Source: Saccopteryx bilineata | Lineage: Eukaryota > Chordata > Mammalia > Chiroptera > Emballonuridae | Length of the DNA: 64,000 bases | NCBI RefSeq assembly: GCF_036850765.1 | Contig: NC_089493.1 | Coordinates: 125,556,239 to 125,620,238 of the forward strand | Reading direction: 5' to 3' | In this document: in pieces, positions 32,399 through 44,120 of the stretch | Layout: every line of letters begins with the position of its first letter | How positions within the stretch are numbered: position 1 is the first letter of the stretch | Notes under the pieces: model-generated | Databases searched by the model: none | What the model was told of the DNA's origin: nothing | Seen by the model: only the letters and a program-made list of their open reading frames with translations | Translations under genes and position numbers: made by a program

Positions 32399-32778
32399 AA
32401 ACAGTGGTAGAGAGTCGGCCTGGCGTGCAGAAGTCCCAGGTTTGATTCCCGGCCAGGGTACACAGAAGAAGCGCCCATCTGCTTCTCCACCCCTCCCCCT
32501 CTCCTTCCTCTCTGTTTCTCACTTCCCCTTCTGCAGCCAGGGCTCTATTGGAGCAGAGTTGGCCCGGGTGCTGAGGATGGCTCTGTGGCCTCTGCCTCAG
32601 GCACTGGAATGGCTCTGGTTGCAGCAGAGCGAAGCCCCAGGTGGGCAGAGCATTGCCCCGTGGTGAGCATGCTGGGTGGATCCCAGTCGGGCGCATGCGG
32701 GAGTCTGTCTGACTGCCTCCCTGTTTCCAACTTCAGAAAAGTACAAAAAATAAAAATTAAAAAAAAAAGAAAGAAAAA
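32399..32778 (+). mobile_element. Bat tRNA-derived SINE, family A, 5'-truncated
   Basis: Target duplications GAAACAACAGAGT at 32386-32398 and 32779-32791 are perfect (13 bp). The element starts within the A box (CAGTGGTAGAG), so about 20 bp of the tRNA head is missing and it could not be transcribed from its own promoter. Tail A-rich to 32778. Confidence 0.95.
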
Positions 32779-32791
32779 GAAACAACAGAGT

Positions 32792-33419
32792 CAAGAACTG
32801 GTGGGCCATCATCTTTAATCCTAGCTTGCACCCAGTGGGCAAGTGAAAACACACACACTGGGCTCCAAAACCCACTCACATTCAGTGCTCACAAAGCTAC
32901 TGACTTATCCGAGTTTCCTAGAATCAAAGGTTTCTAGCTCACCAGCCTTATTCACCTCTGTTCCCCATCTCCTCCTCTCTGCACAAACTCTGCACAAACT
33001 GGCTTCTCCTTCAGCACTCCACCATCTTGGCTGTTTCTCCTCTGCAATGCTAATAGCAGGATCTGAGCAAGAGAGCCCCTGGTCTCCCTTATGTTATAGT
33101 GTAGAAATCCGAACCTTTAGTCCAGTATACAAACAAGGAAGTCTCTGATACAAAGCCACTTATCTGAGGCATGATTGGATTCCTCATGATAGTGCATCAC
33201 CCCACATTATGCAACAGTCAAGGGTGCGGGGGGGGGGGGAGCTTAGTGTTGAGAAGATCTTAGTATTAAAAGGGTGGGAAAGGCTTAGTCTTAAAACTAA
33301 GCCTTAGGCTATAAGGACCCTGCCTGCTTACAGCCTGTACACCACACTCAATGTAAACTATAAGCGAGTAAACATATATATCATATTTGCAAACTTATTT
33401 GACCCACATATGGCCACAG
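32792..33419. other. Unique sequence with poly-G run
   Basis: A 12-G run is at 33228-33239. A small repeat-like 'CTTAGTNTTNA' phrase recurs at 33241-33300. No gene evidence. Confidence 0.45.
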
Positions 33420-33575
33420 GCAATTTACTTGATCTCTGTGGGCCTTTGTTGACTACCTCTATTAAATAGGAACAATGACGATCTGCTTCCTAAGTCTATT
33501 GGAAAGATTACCTCCAGTCTGTTCAGAGGCTCTGCCCAAAGCCTGGCGCACAGCAGGTACTCAGTAAGGGTCGCT
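33420..33575 (+). mobile_element. MIR SINE fragment
   Basis: ACTTGATCTCTGTGGGCC, TTAAATAGGAACAATGACGATC, GCCTGGCGCACAGCAGGTACTCAGTAAGGG follow the MIR middle and 3' end. Confidence 0.75.
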
Positions 33576-34580
33576 GCACTTCTTTCCTCCTCACCGCCAT
33601 CATCAGCATCATCTACAAACTCTTCCCCGTGGGCACAAGGAGAAGGTTCTGGTACCAAGGACATCAAAGTAGGATTGGCTTGAATTTGTCTGCCCAAAGG
33701 CTGTCCTAGGGTCAGAGGGTACTCAGCCATGCTCGCTGCTGTGTCTCTGGGTGTGGATTGGGCCTGGGTTTTGTATAACCTTGTAACCAGCAGCCACGTG
33801 GTTAGCACAATATCAGAGAGTTGCCAAATTATCTGGAGAAAAAGAAATGGCTGTGTTTTTGTGTTATTTTAAACTACTTTCAATGGAAATTACTTCTAGA
33901 ATATTTTTCACCTTTTCCTGCCATCTTGAACAGAGATACTTGGAGCCTTTTCAGTGATTTGCAATTGGGGCCCTGCGCCCTGGGGATGCCCTTGGGCCCT
34001 GGATTGAGTGCAGAGCCCCACATGGCCACAGGTGGCCAATACCAGATCCTCCACAGCTCTGGCCCGTGCTTCAGTCACAAAAGGCCCCCATCAAAATGGA
34101 AACATCTGAGCAGGAAGCACATTAAGACATTGTGGTCCGTGACCTTTGAGTGAGAATTGATTTCTTGGATTAACAGCAGCTATTTGGCAAGTTCCCGGCG
34201 GGGTGGGGGGAGGTCTGAGTTTGAGAAGCAATGAGAGGGGAGAAGGATGGGACTTGGCCTTGGGCTGTATCTGGTGCAGACAGGAAGGGATTCAGACCAT
34301 CCCTGTGGATTTGAGGATTTAGAAGAGGCCACAGTGAGGGTAGCTGAGGGGTGAACTCCCCTTGTCATCACTGAGAATGTTCTGGGATCCAAGAGCAACA
34401 CATAAGTGCACATAAGTGGGTATATAGAGTAAAAGCTTAAATGCTGGTTAGGGCATGCACCTCTGCTTCCCATAAGATAACACCCCATGTTTAGCCTTGT
34501 GCACAAGGTCCCCTCCTCTTGATGTATATAGCAGCCGGTGTCTCTATCTGTATTTTTATCTATATAATGGCTCTTGTAAG
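33576..34580. other. Unique non-coding sequence
   Basis: Repeat-free AT-rich block at 33820-33930, otherwise ordinary. No gene evidence. Confidence 0.45.
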
Positions 34581-34890
34581 CCAAAAATTTGGATGAAGAC
34601 ATGGAAAGCATGTGCATCAAATTTGCAGATGAATCAAAGCTGGCGGGAATGAGAGCATTAAAGTTCAAGATGATCTCCATGGTCGAGAATGCTGGGTCAA
34701 AAGCAACCAGATAAATTTAGAATCAATAAATCTACTGCCTTGAGTGCAGGTTCCAAAAATCAATTGCACAAGAACAAGATGAGGAAGACCTGGCTTGTCT
34801 GCAAGTCACATTTAAAAAAAAAGATCAGGAGGTTTTAGGCTGCCTCAAGTTTAACATGAGCCAGCTGAGTGAAGAGGCAGCTTGGGAAGG
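34581..34890 (+). mobile_element. CR1/L3-type LINE fragment with degenerate reverse-transcriptase text
   Basis: Plus-strand translation across frames yields pieces such as FADESKLAG-RALK, KNQLHKNKMRKTWL and an ...AASSLT-type block, in the order FADDTKL / N..LH..KM..TWL / LNMS known from CR1-class LINEs. AGTTTAACATGAGCCAGCTGAGTGA corresponds to the 'LNMSQQ' block. Frames are broken, so this is a fossil. Confidence 0.6.
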
Positions 34891-35009
34891 GAAGAAAAAT
34901 GAACAATAACATCCTAAGGCTGATGCTGCCTTAGGTGACCAGGGGAGGGGATGCTCAGTGACTTTATCAGAGAGAGTCCCACCCAGAAGGGATGGTAACA
35001 AGAGCTAAT

Positions 35010-35230
35010 ACATAGCCCCTACTGAGCACCCAGGCCACAGAGGGGCAGGCTAGCCAGCCCAGGGCCACATAGCCAGGGGCGATGGTGAAGCCTTGCTCGT
35101 GACCAGGCCACTCTGCTGCCTCTCTGTTTGACCGTGTCCACTTTTTCTTCTCCATTTTACAGGCAAGGAGAGAGTGTTGGAACTGTGAGCACAATTTGTC
35201 CACAGTCACCCGTGGAGTGCACTGCAGACC
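35010..35230 (-). mobile_element. MIR SINE fragment(s) (antisense)
   Basis: CCCAGGGCCACATAGCCAGGGGCGATGG and CTCCATTTTACAGGCAAGGAGAGAG follow the reverse complement of MIR, in two pieces. Confidence 0.65.
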
Positions 35231-35624
35231 CAGGCTCTCCTGGGACCCTCTTCAGTGCCTTTTCCTTCTGCCCTACCGCATGAGTGCCTGCTCTTAGAGA
35301 ACCAAAGCCTTTGTCAAATTTTACCCCGCAATGCACTTCACTCGACTCTGCCTTATCAGACATTGTAATGCCTAAGATTTAATTTTTTGTCAGCCCAAGT
35401 CACATTCAAGGTTAACAAACTGAACCGCTATAGGATGTTTACATGTCAGAGGACCTGGGACCCCCCCACACTACCATCACCTATCAAAGGTCCTTGTTTA
35501 GTTCCCATGGTTTTTTTTTTGTTTGTTTTGTTTTTTTCCTAAATTGTTTTTTAGTTAAACTGCTCATAGCCCCATCTCAGGTCTCTACTTCTTTCTAATG
35601 TACCATAATTAACCAGGATTTCAC

Positions 35625-35945
35625 ATTAAACAAGACACAAATTGAACATCTGTTATGTGCCACGCATAGTGCTGGGCCTTTCACATGTGCTGTCTCTGCT
35701 AACCTTCATGACAACACTGCAGGTAGTTATTATTGTCCCTGTCGAAACAGGAAAGTGGCTCCATACGGTGACCCACCATGCCTGTTTGCCTGGAACTGAA
35801 TGGGCGCCCAGGACGCGGAACTTGGCATCGTAAAATCAAGGCAGTCCCAGAGAAACCAAGGGGAGTCAGTCAGCCTCGGCTTAGAGGAGTTAAGTAACTG
35901 GCCCAAGGTCACAAGGCTACAAAGTGGCTGAGCTAGGATATAAAA
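35625..35945 (-). mobile_element. MIR SINE fragment(s) (antisense)
   Basis: GAACATCTGTTATGTGCCACGCATAGTGCTGGGCC with ACTGCAGGTAGTTATTATTGTCCC, then GAGTTAAGTAACTGGCCCAAGGTCACAAGGC after an insertion-like interruption. Confidence 0.75.
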
Positions 35946-36801
35946 TTAGTTCCCCAGATCCCAGATGAACCTGGGCAGCAATAAGTGAAAAGTAAGAGTA
36001 AACTGCCTCTGGCCACCCTCTCTAACCTGGAAGCTTGGTTTGTTTATTTCCTCATTTTCAGTTCTATGTCAGAAAACCAAGTTCCTACACCTAAGCAACA
36101 AGAGGAGCACCTACTTACCAGGGCTGTTCTGAGTATCGGGGGGGGAACTAGAGCAGCGCCCAGTGCAGCAGGGACTTCCTTCCCTCTTACCTTGCTTTCA
36201 TGCCTGGTGAGCTCAGTTGAGGCTTAAAATGAGGGCTTAGTGGCTCAGGGCTTGTTGTAGAAAGTGGCTCAGCAGCAGTGCCATGATGCGCTGGGGAGGG
36301 GTCACATTTGAAGATGGGCATTGATCAACTAGAATGTGTGGATGTGATGAGGAGAGGTAAGCTCAGCAGTGAGGTCCTTCAAGAAATAAGCAAACAAATG
36401 GAGAAAGAAGAGATGGTGGAAGGTAGACAGGGAGAGTGACGTGACTCCCAGCCTTCAAAAGCCTGTCATAGGAAATAAGAGACTTGAGCAGCGGGGCTCT
36501 GGAGGCCCATCCAAAACCAGGGGGCAAAGGCACTGGAGGCAGTTGCATCCCATGGCGGAACTGCCCAGTGCTCAGAGCCACGGAAGGAGCTCTCCCAGGG
36601 GAGCTCCCCTTCCTTCCTGTCTCCGGAGACATGCAAGGGGCAGCCAGTGACCATCTGCCGGGGACTCTGCAGAGGGCACTCCTATAGTGAAGTGAGGCTA
36701 GAAAGTTGAACTCTCAGCTAGCTGCCTTCCAACCATGCGACCCTCCAGCACACACTGGCTCTCTTCCTCCAACTGTTTGGGGAACAATTTGCTAGTGTTT
36801 C

Positions 36802-37203
36802 TTTTTTTTTTTTTTTTTTTCATTTTTCTGAAGCTGGAAACAGGGAGAGACAGTCAGACAGACTCCCGCATGCGCCCGACCGGGATCCACCCGGCACGCC
36901 CACCAGGGGCGACGCTCTGCCCACCAGGGGGCGATGCTCTGCCCATCCTGGGCATCGCCATGTTGCGACCAGAGCCACTCTAGCGCCTGGGGCAGAGGCC
37001 ACAGAGCCATCCCCAGCGCCCGGGCCATCTTTGCTCCAATGGAGCCTTGGCTGCGGGAGGGGAAGAGAGAGACAGAGAGGAAAGCGCGGCGGAGGGGTGG
37101 AGAAGCAAATGGGCGCTTCTCCTGTGTGCCCTGGCCGGGAATCGAACCCGGGTCCTCCGCACGCTAGGCCGACGCTCTACCGCTGAGCCAACCAGCCAGG
37201 GCT
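36802..37203 (-). mobile_element. Bat tRNA-derived SINE, family A, full length
   Basis: Target duplications CTAGTGTTTC at 36792-36801 and 37205-37214. The T run 36802-36820 is the A tail; the head on the minus strand is AGCCCTGGCTGGTTGGCTCAGCGG ending at 37203. CpGs in the tRNA-like part are mostly intact, so it is young. Confidence 0.95.
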
Positions 37204-37276
37204 ACTAGTGTTTCATTAGACTGTGTTTCCAAGACTTCTTGTCATCTGTGCTTGGAGTGGACATCAGCTGTGGAAT

Positions 37277-37279
<3 letters not shown>

Positions 37280-37318
<39 letters not shown>
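37280..37318 (+). repeat. (GT)n microsatellite
   Basis: About 19 uninterrupted GT units. Confidence 0.98.
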
Positions 37319-37323
<5 letters not shown>

Positions 37324-37839
37324 TATTCAAGAGGAAAAGATGTAAGTGGAGATCATTCAAGAATGTGGAGTCAGTACTTCCCCCCCCCTCCCCCACCACA
37401 GCAAGGATACTTCTCTGTGGCCACAGCATGTCAGAGCGTAGACACCCTCCCACACTGCCTCTCTTGGTGTAGGGTTGGGACTGGGGTATTCTGTCCCATT
37501 GTATGCGGTTCTCTGGTGGGAGCTGGAAGGGTTGTCCCACTCACAGCAATGAGAATACAGCTCTAGGGTTTGATCCATCCTGCTCATGGAGATGGGGGCA
37601 GAGTGAGGAAGGTGAGTTATGAGTCAGGTTTTGATGCTCACAGCTGGGTGGACAGAGTTCAGCCTCTTCCCCAGGAGCGGGTACTAGGTGGGGTGGGGAG
37701 AGGCTAAGATCATGTGGTGGTTGAAATTTGAAGAGGGGTCATTTTTTGTGAGGACCACAGCATGCTTTTCATCACTAGTCTCTTGTTCTTCTCAGTAAGA
37801 CACCTCTGCCTGGTTGTTATTCTCATAAAAACAGATCTA
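37319..37839. other. Unique non-coding sequence
   Basis: C-run at about 37380-37396. Nothing else recognised. Confidence 0.5.
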
Positions 37840-37985
37840 AACTGGTCACTTCTCTACACTTCCCGAAGGAGCTCCTCCCCACTGTGCATAAGCATGTTCC
37901 ACTTTCTCACAAGCGTGTCCTTCCCTGTGTGCTGTCCCCTGAGCCCGGAATGCTTTTCCCCTCCCTGTGCGTTAGCTTGCTTCTG
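37840..37985 (+). mobile_element. L2 LINE fragment
   Basis: TTCCCTGTGTGCTGTCCCCTGAGCCCGGAATGCTTTTCCCC is the typical L2 'CCTGGAATGCCCTTCCC' region. Confidence 0.6.
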
Positions 37986-38110
37986 TAAATGGAGAAACAT
38001 GCTATCTGTCTCAGAAAGTTATTATGGGGACTCAATGAGTTAAATACATGCAGGGCCCTTAGAATGGTGCCCGGCATTTTGGGGTAGCTGTTTCCATTAT
38101 TATTTTATTA
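37986..38110 (+). mobile_element. MIR SINE fragment (3' part)
   Basis: GTAAATGGAGAAACATG, GGGACTCAATGAGTTAAATACATGCAGGGCCCTTAGAATGGTGCCCGGC, then ATTATTATTTTATTA. It appears inserted in L2, which resumes at about 38110. Confidence 0.82.
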
Positions 38111-38410
38111 CAATGGCCAATCCTACTCATTCTGCAAGACCTCAGGTCACCTGCTCTGTGAAGCCTTCCTCGTCCTCTTCAGACAAAGTTTTCTTTCTCA
38201 TCAGTTTTTGGCTTGTGTTCTTTACTTTGGGGTTTTGTGACATTTACGTATTTACTTTTCAGGATATTTTGCTGTGATTATAAGCTTACATGTTTGTCTC
38301 TCCACTAAACCAAGAGTCTCCTCAGGGCAGGCAGGGAGGGACAGGTCACAGCCAACCCTGCACCTGAAGGCTAGCACAGGGTCTGGCACCCAGTGAGGGC
38401 TTCAGAAAAT
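38111..38410 (+). mobile_element. L2 LINE 3' part
   Basis: TCTGCAAGACCTCAGGTCACCTGCTCTGTGAAGCCTTCCTCG and CAGGGTCTGGCACCCAGTGAGGGCTTCAG are characteristic L2 text. It likely continues the fragment at 37840-37985. Confidence 0.82.
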
Positions 38411-39539
38411 TGCTGTTCCCAAACAAATGGGAGGAGGAATCAATTAGAACAACTGCCCAGGGGCCGCAGGTGCCACTTCTGTTGGTTCTTATCAGGATGA
38501 TGTTTAGACCTCAAGGACCCCAGTCCTCTCAGCTACCCCCTCCTGACCCTCCTCTCCTCTCTACCCCAGGGAACAGATATCTCATTCTCCCACTCCCCTA
38601 AAATGTTTGGATCTGGAAAAAGTGATGGTTTAGGAAAATGGGTACTAACCGAAGGCTCAATCACAGAGAACATGTAAGTCCTGGAGTCTCAGTGAAATGT
38701 CAAGGACTTGATTAGAGAAGCCCAGTCCCCAGTGAGCTGAAGGAAATATGACCTGTTTGTCCTGGAGGAGAAGAAGGATGACTCTTTATTTACACACCAG
38801 CCCCACTAATCCCTTCCGACAATATGGGAAGTCATTCCTGCTCTGCTAAGGCCTTATTTCAGAGCTCCCTTAAGGAAGAACTATCTTCTACTCAATTAAA
38901 GCCAAACCTGAACTCGCTCTGACCCTGTCGTTTCCCGGCCAGGAAAGCAAGCTGGGCTCCTTCCAGCGGGGCGGCTGCCCGGGCTCTGGGCCGACCTCTT
39001 TTTCATCAGGACGTCTCAAACATTTATTGGGGTGAGAAACTAGGGAGTGGAAACCATCCCTGCCAGTCCCCTCTGCCTTGCCCAGACTTGGGTGCTGGGA
39101 AAGGTACCGGGCCCTGAAGAGCGCCATGGACAAGGGCTTCCGGTACTGTGGGCTCCTCGGGGGCCCCTCTGCCTGTGGCTCTGGGTGGGGGCACAGCAGT
39201 CAGAGTCCATGAGCAGCACCCCAGTGGTAGGTGGGGGCTTGAAAAACTTAGTTTCCCCTCTCCTATTCCATGCAGATCAGCATTCCAACTCCAGACCAAC
39301 CCGCCAAGCCCCTCCCCTGTCTGCAGGAATGAGCGGTACTGTTATTTAGTAGAGACAGAACCGAGACGCATGATCTCATTGGCAAAGCACACACTGAGTC
39401 TCCACTCTTCCCTCTGAGCCCCACCAACCCCTGGAGGATCTGGGAGGAGAGGGTTTACCCTGCAGAGTACTGCAGTAAGGGGTATGTTAGCTGAGAACAG
39501 TGTCTGGATAGGAAAATGTAACTCTCTTCCTGCTCTTCT
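38411..39539. other. Unique non-coding sequence
   Basis: No gene, RNA gene or repeat recognised. Confidence 0.5.
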
Positions 39540-40100
39540 CAATTACAAAATAATAAGATTGTTAAAAAAAAATCTAATAGCGTGAATGTCAACACTGGCA
39601 AGGACAGCTGCAGGAAATTTAATTGTACATTGGGTGCCAGTTTAAAAACGGTATGTGCTCTTCTCAGCTTTTCTTAATTCTAATTAGGACAAAATTTACT
39701 GATCTTACAGGGGCTTGTCGCTAGGCCAGGAATGGACCCTAAAGGCATTAGCTGCCTTCTCTGAGTCCTTAGCGCTTTTCTTCTCCCCCTTCCGCCTCCC
39801 CTCCCCCCCCCCCCCCCCCCCCCCCCCGCTTGCCCCAAACATCGTCTGGGTTGGGGCTTTTAGCTGGTTGTGAACATCAGCTCTCCAGTCTCTTTGCCAT
39901 GTCAGAGGACCAGATGTTTTTTATTTGAGAGCAAATTGACACATTAAATTACACTGTGCAAACATTAAAGCCAGTCGCGGGTAAACAGGCTGAGATTCAT
40001 TGAATTTTACGGGTCACAATAATGTTTATGTAATTTAACAAATTCCCGTCTCGCGGCCGCTTCTCTCCAAGAAGTATTAATTTAAGAAAGATGGAACTTG
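39540..40100. promoter_or_regulatory. Candidate conserved non-coding element (homeobox/forkhead-site rich)
   Basis: A repeat-free AT-rich block with TTCTTAATTCTAATTAGGAC (TAATTA at about 39682), GGGTAAACAGG (forkhead-like GTAAACA at about 39979), ACAATAATGTTTATGTAATTTAAC and AAGTATTAATTTAAG, mixed with preserved CpGs (CGCGGCCGC at about 40052). It is split by a C25 run at 39803-39827. This is inference from composition; conservation was not tested. Confidence 0.4.
39803..39827 (+). repeat. C25 homopolymer
   Basis: Twenty-five consecutive C; true length is uncertain because such runs are error-prone. Confidence 0.9.
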
Positions 40101-40894
40101 CCCGAAGGCTCCCCGCATTCTCCACCCCATTTCTGCCTCTCAGGACTCTGCCGAGGCCCAGCGCGGGTTTACATCTGGGCATCAGACTCTCCAGCCAGAG
40201 TAAGGAGTTGCTGTTCGGTCTTGCTTCGTCTTGAAGACATCTCTTGTTTGTTCATGTGGCGCCTTATGAAACACTCTTGGCACTGGACCTCTGTTGGGTT
40301 TGCTTGACCAGGATCCAACCATTCCTTCTCTTGATAACAGCACCGTGATTTTTTTCTCTAGGAAGGAGCGTTTCCATCTCATTGTCAGTTTCCAAGTTTC
40401 TTCTGGGACAGAATCCACTCCATCCCCCTAGAGATGGGCCCGTGATATAGGCCTGGCCATTCAAAGCATTCTACTCAGCCCATTGCTGGTGACTGGTTCA
40501 GTGATGGGAACGTGATCAAATCTAGACTAATGAGCGACAGCCCTTTGCACTTTTGCAGAAACTGGCAGAACAAGGAGCTCTCTTCCCATTGGTCTTGTTA
40601 AGTGGCAAAAGGTAAGTTGGCAACTGCTGGGCACTGTTTGCCTCCAGTTGGTAAAAAGGCTACCCAGGAATGAGACCAACATAGAAGAAAATAAAAATGG
40701 AAAAGGAAAATTCCCATAAGCTTTTTGAACCCCAGGATTCAGCTGTGGTCGGGCCATTGGTTGTGTGAATGAACAAAACTACTATTTCAGTTAAGTCAGG
40801 TTGAGTTGAATTTGTATCTTATTCAATAAAGCAGAATTAGCCCACACCTCTCTGTAGGGAGCAAGACCCCACCCCCTACACTTCCCACCACACT
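40101..40894. other. Unique non-coding sequence
   Basis: No gene or confident repeat. Confidence 0.5.
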
Positions 40895-41175
40895 GGCATC
40901 AGCCCCCACAGGTCCCATTCTCATATCAGATCCTCTAGTGCTTTCCTGAGACACCCTCACCCTCTCGCCCAGCCAGGCTGCTCTGTTCCCGAACACGCCC
41001 TCCTCTTCTCTCCCCTGCCTTCTCTAGTTGTTCTCATTGCCTGCAGTGCCACTGCCCTCCCCACACCGCTCTCCCCATTCTTCAAGGCCAGCTTGAATTC
41101 TCTTTTCCACAAAGAAGCCACCCTACCCCTTCAGAAATCCTCCTCTGAGCTGCCAGACGGCCTCAGCAGGTTGCA
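40895..41175 (+). mobile_element. L2 LINE fragment
   Basis: CCATTCTTCAAGGCCAGCTTGAATTCTCTTTTCCACAAAGAAGCCACCCTACCCC is L2 text upstream of the 3' end. Confidence 0.7.
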
Positions 41176-41289
41176 CTCTTCCTGGCCCTAATTTAATACA
41201 AATAAAAGACCATTGTGAATTTTTTTTACTGCTTCGTATATTACCCATTTTTTTCTTTTCCTCTGTTTCTTTATAGCCTCACCCCAAAA

Positions 41290-41385
41290 AATGTTGTTAC
41301 AGTGTGGGGCAAATAAAATCAGTGAAGAAACTGAGTCCCAAAGTGGTGGATTGACTTCCCCAAGGTCACAGAGCTAGTTTATGGT
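41290..41385 (-). mobile_element. MIR SINE fragment (antisense)
   Basis: GAAGAAACTGAGTCCCAAAG, GACTTCCCCAAGGTCACAGAGCTAG follow the reverse complement of MIR. Confidence 0.8.
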
Positions 41386-41554
41386 CAGGCCAAAGGGATG
41401 ATTTAAGCTGAGTGTTCTTTCCACATTGCCAAGCTCCAGCATCAATGTGGTTGATTTATTTTGTGGTGAAGCATGCACACGGCTGAATTGGGTTGGCATC
41501 CTACCATCTGTTAATGGTCCTGAGTCAGCACAGACCAAGGAAAGAAGGGTGGAC

Positions 41555-41640
41555 TTGACCAGATCAAAAGACTTGGTTTCAACAGCTAGCTGAGCTGCAT
41601 GACTTTGGGAAAGTCCTTTTTCCTCTCTTTTTTGCCTCAT
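41555..41640 (+). mobile_element. MIR SINE fragment
   Basis: AGCTGAGCTGCATGACTTTGGGAAAGTCCTTTTTCCTCTC resembles the MIR core. Confidence 0.6.
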
Positions 41641-43554
41641 TTCACAATGGCAAAAATGAGGGTCTTGAGAGAAAATAGGGTCTGAGAGCAAGTAGGTTTT
41701 TCTTGTGATCCTTGTAACTCCCAATTGGTGGACTGTCCGCAGGGCTGTGTGGGAGGGAGCGTCTGGGCTCGGAACATAAGAGAGTCATGACCCATAAGCA
41801 CTGGCTCCCTTGCATTCAACAGCATGCCCTGCCTGGACTAGATGATTTTTGAGGTCCCTTCCTGTTCTGCCATTTTTGGTCATTTACATCCTGGTGAAAT
41901 TGCAAGCAGGGTTCATATCCATCTTCAGAACCCCACACCCCCCTCCAGGGCCTGTCAGCTGGGCGCTGTTCTCTCTGGGTGGCGTTCTCATGCATATCGT
42001 ACAGTGACACCTCCGGACTCCAGAACCAGTACGTCCACCCAACAAAAGTTCGCCTGGGTTCTGCTCTAGATCCACTGAGCACATGAAGTTAGTGCATGAA
42101 CCTGGTGGATTCAGCAAGGATATGTCAAAGGCAGGGAAGAGGCATGAGGTGGTGGAGAGGAGCTGATGGTCAGGGAAATCTGGGTCTGAGAGATCTACGT
42201 CTGTGTTTGCAGTGTTCACCTCGGCAACATATACCCTCCTAACACCCCAGGGAGACAGGACCTGCATCAGAGGACCCTAACGTTGTGGTGTTGGTTCCCT
42301 GGAGGGCTAGGGGCCAGAACACAGGGGTCACCTGGTGTTCTTGTCTGTCCTGTTGGTCCAACTTCTGAGGTGTAAGAGAAATGCCCAGATTGAAGGCACA
42401 TGCTCTGTCTGGTGTCTGAAGTTCTTGCTTTTCACTGGGAGCCCTTTCTTCCTCACTTTTCACCTCTTGCAAGTGGAGATACGTGTCCTAATGCTGTGAG
42501 GTCGTGATGAAATTCCCACGGCAATAACCAGTGTGAAGTGCTCACACACGGACCTGCCTGGCGCTGGGTTGCACGGTCTCCGTGCTATCCTGGCTATGCT
42601 CCCCTCCAGTCTGAGGCTGTGCAGACCTCCACTTCCCAGTCCTATCCTGATCGCTGGGTGTCAGGGGTGCAAAGATGAGCAAGACACTTGGCTTTTGTTC
42701 AGTTGCAGCTGCCAAGAATAAAATCCAAAGTAATTATAGGAAAAAAGGGGGGGAGGGGATCTACTGGGTCATAGAAATAACTGCCTTTAGGCATGACTGT
42801 GTCTAGAAACCTAAAAGATAGCACTGGAGTCCCCTCTCTATCTCTCTCTCTCTCACTGGCTCTTTTCATGTCACAGGCAAATAGATATCGGAAGGCCCTG
42901 TCCGTTTAGCAAGCCCAGAGCTGATTAAAGGGAGGCTTCTGATTGGCCTGGCTTGTCATGTGCCCAGGAGGGATCCAATCATGGTGATTAGATGGGGTAT
43001 TCTAATTGGTTAAGCCTGGCTCATGTGGCCAGGAAAAAGGCAGATCGGCCCCATCCAATCCTTATGGGAAGAGTTTCCTCTAGAGAGGCAAGTCCTGTTC
43101 TCGGGAAAAGCAAGGGCAGCTGGGTGAGCTACAGCCACAGGTGTCTACAGCGTGGCCTGTGCAGAGGCGGCAATGTCCTCCTCAGGGGAAATGACCCACG
43201 GGTGCACTGTAGTTGCCCTGGTCCTCCCATGGGATGTTATACACTGTGGGCCCCGCTGTCTGTGCGGCTAAGCAGAGTGATCACAGCTCCTCACTGGCAC
43301 AGAGTCCCCTCCCGCTGCCCTGTCCAGGGGCAGGTAGCCAGGGGCAGTGTAACAGGAGGTCTCTGGGTCTCTAGTTTTCTCCAGAGAGCATAATGACACA
43401 ATGCTGACCACACCGGGCATGGACCAGGGCCTGGTGGCAGAGGCTTCTGAGGGTTGTGGTTTAGTCCCTGCCAATGTCAACTCCTCTCTGTCTAACTTTA
43501 GAATCCTATGGTTGGCTTCCCTTGCATCAAAGGAGTCAAAGCAGTCAACTCCAG

Positions 43555-43557
<3 letters not shown>
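41641..43557. other. Unique sequence, 42880-43060 possibly an old repeat
   Basis: The text GGCTTCTGATTGGCCTGGCTTGTCATGTGCCC and CTAATTGGTTAAGCCTGGCTCATGTGGCCAGG repeats a 'GATTGGCC(T)GG...CATGTG' phrase about 60 bp apart, typical of a mammalian dispersed repeat I cannot name. No gene evidence. Confidence 0.4.

Positions 43558-43558
<1 letters not shown>

Positions 43559-43587
<29 letters not shown>
43559..43587 (+). repeat. (GT)n microsatellite
   Basis: About 14 GT units. Confidence 0.97.
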
Positions 43588-43589
<2 letters not shown>

Positions 43590-43699
43590 TTTAAAACAAC
43601 AACAAAATCAAAACAAAACCAGAAAGAGCAAAAAGAATCCAATGATCTTTCAGAATCAGAGACTCAGCATGCAGAACTCTGAACTTCACGGAAACGCCT

Positions 43700-43850
43700 C
43701 GTGACTGTGGTTGGCCCTAATTAAACATATCTACTCTGTTTTTAAAGCTAAAAAAAATTCTAAATTACATTTAATTAGTAGACCCACTTCTTTCCTTCCC
43801 ATCAAAGCCAAGTGTTTCATAAGAGCTACATTTCCTAAAAAGGCCTGGGC
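43700..43850. promoter_or_regulatory. Candidate conserved non-coding block (weak)
   Basis: Repeat-free AT-rich text with CCTAATTAAAC, AAATTACATTTAATTAG and AAGCCAAGTGTTTCATAAG (NKX-like AAGTG). Inference only. Confidence 0.25.
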
Positions 43851-43969
43851 TGGCAGCTGGCCTCCCTCGCCATGCACACGGAGATCCCAGTGAACAGCGT
43901 CCCCTCTGGCCTCGTGGCTCTGTTGAATGGGTGCTGGTGTGACAGTAAAGAGTGGCAGAGTGCCCAGGT

Positions 43970-44120
43970 ACTGAGACCCAGGTAAGGAGGGCTGAAGGGC
44001 CCCAAATTGGTCAAATCCCCACTCTGCTCTCTTACTTCTTGAGCAAACTTGAGCAAGTACCCTAATCTCTCTGGGCTCAGTTTCCCCATATTAAATGGGG
44101 TCCCAATACCTGCCAGCCCA
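43970..44120 (+). mobile_element. MIR SINE fragment
   Basis: AAATCCCCACTCTGCTCTCTTAC, TTGAGCAAGTACCCTAATCTCTCTGGGCTCAGTTTCCCC are clear MIR text. Confidence 0.85.

Larger units (their letters stand above)
34891..36790. other. Unique sequence with antisense MIR fossils
   Basis: Antisense MIR text occurs at about 35010-35230 and 35625-35945. Remaining sequence, including 35370-35520, has no gene evidence. Confidence 0.45.

Noticed and set aside
39803..39827. C25 run as a functional element
   Set aside because: Homopolymers of this length are unstable and assembly-prone; kept only as a simple repeat.
42880..43060. LTR fragment
   Set aside because: The repeated GATTGGCC...CATGTG phrase looks like a dispersed repeat but I see no TG...CA ends, polyadenylation signal or duplication to call an LTR.
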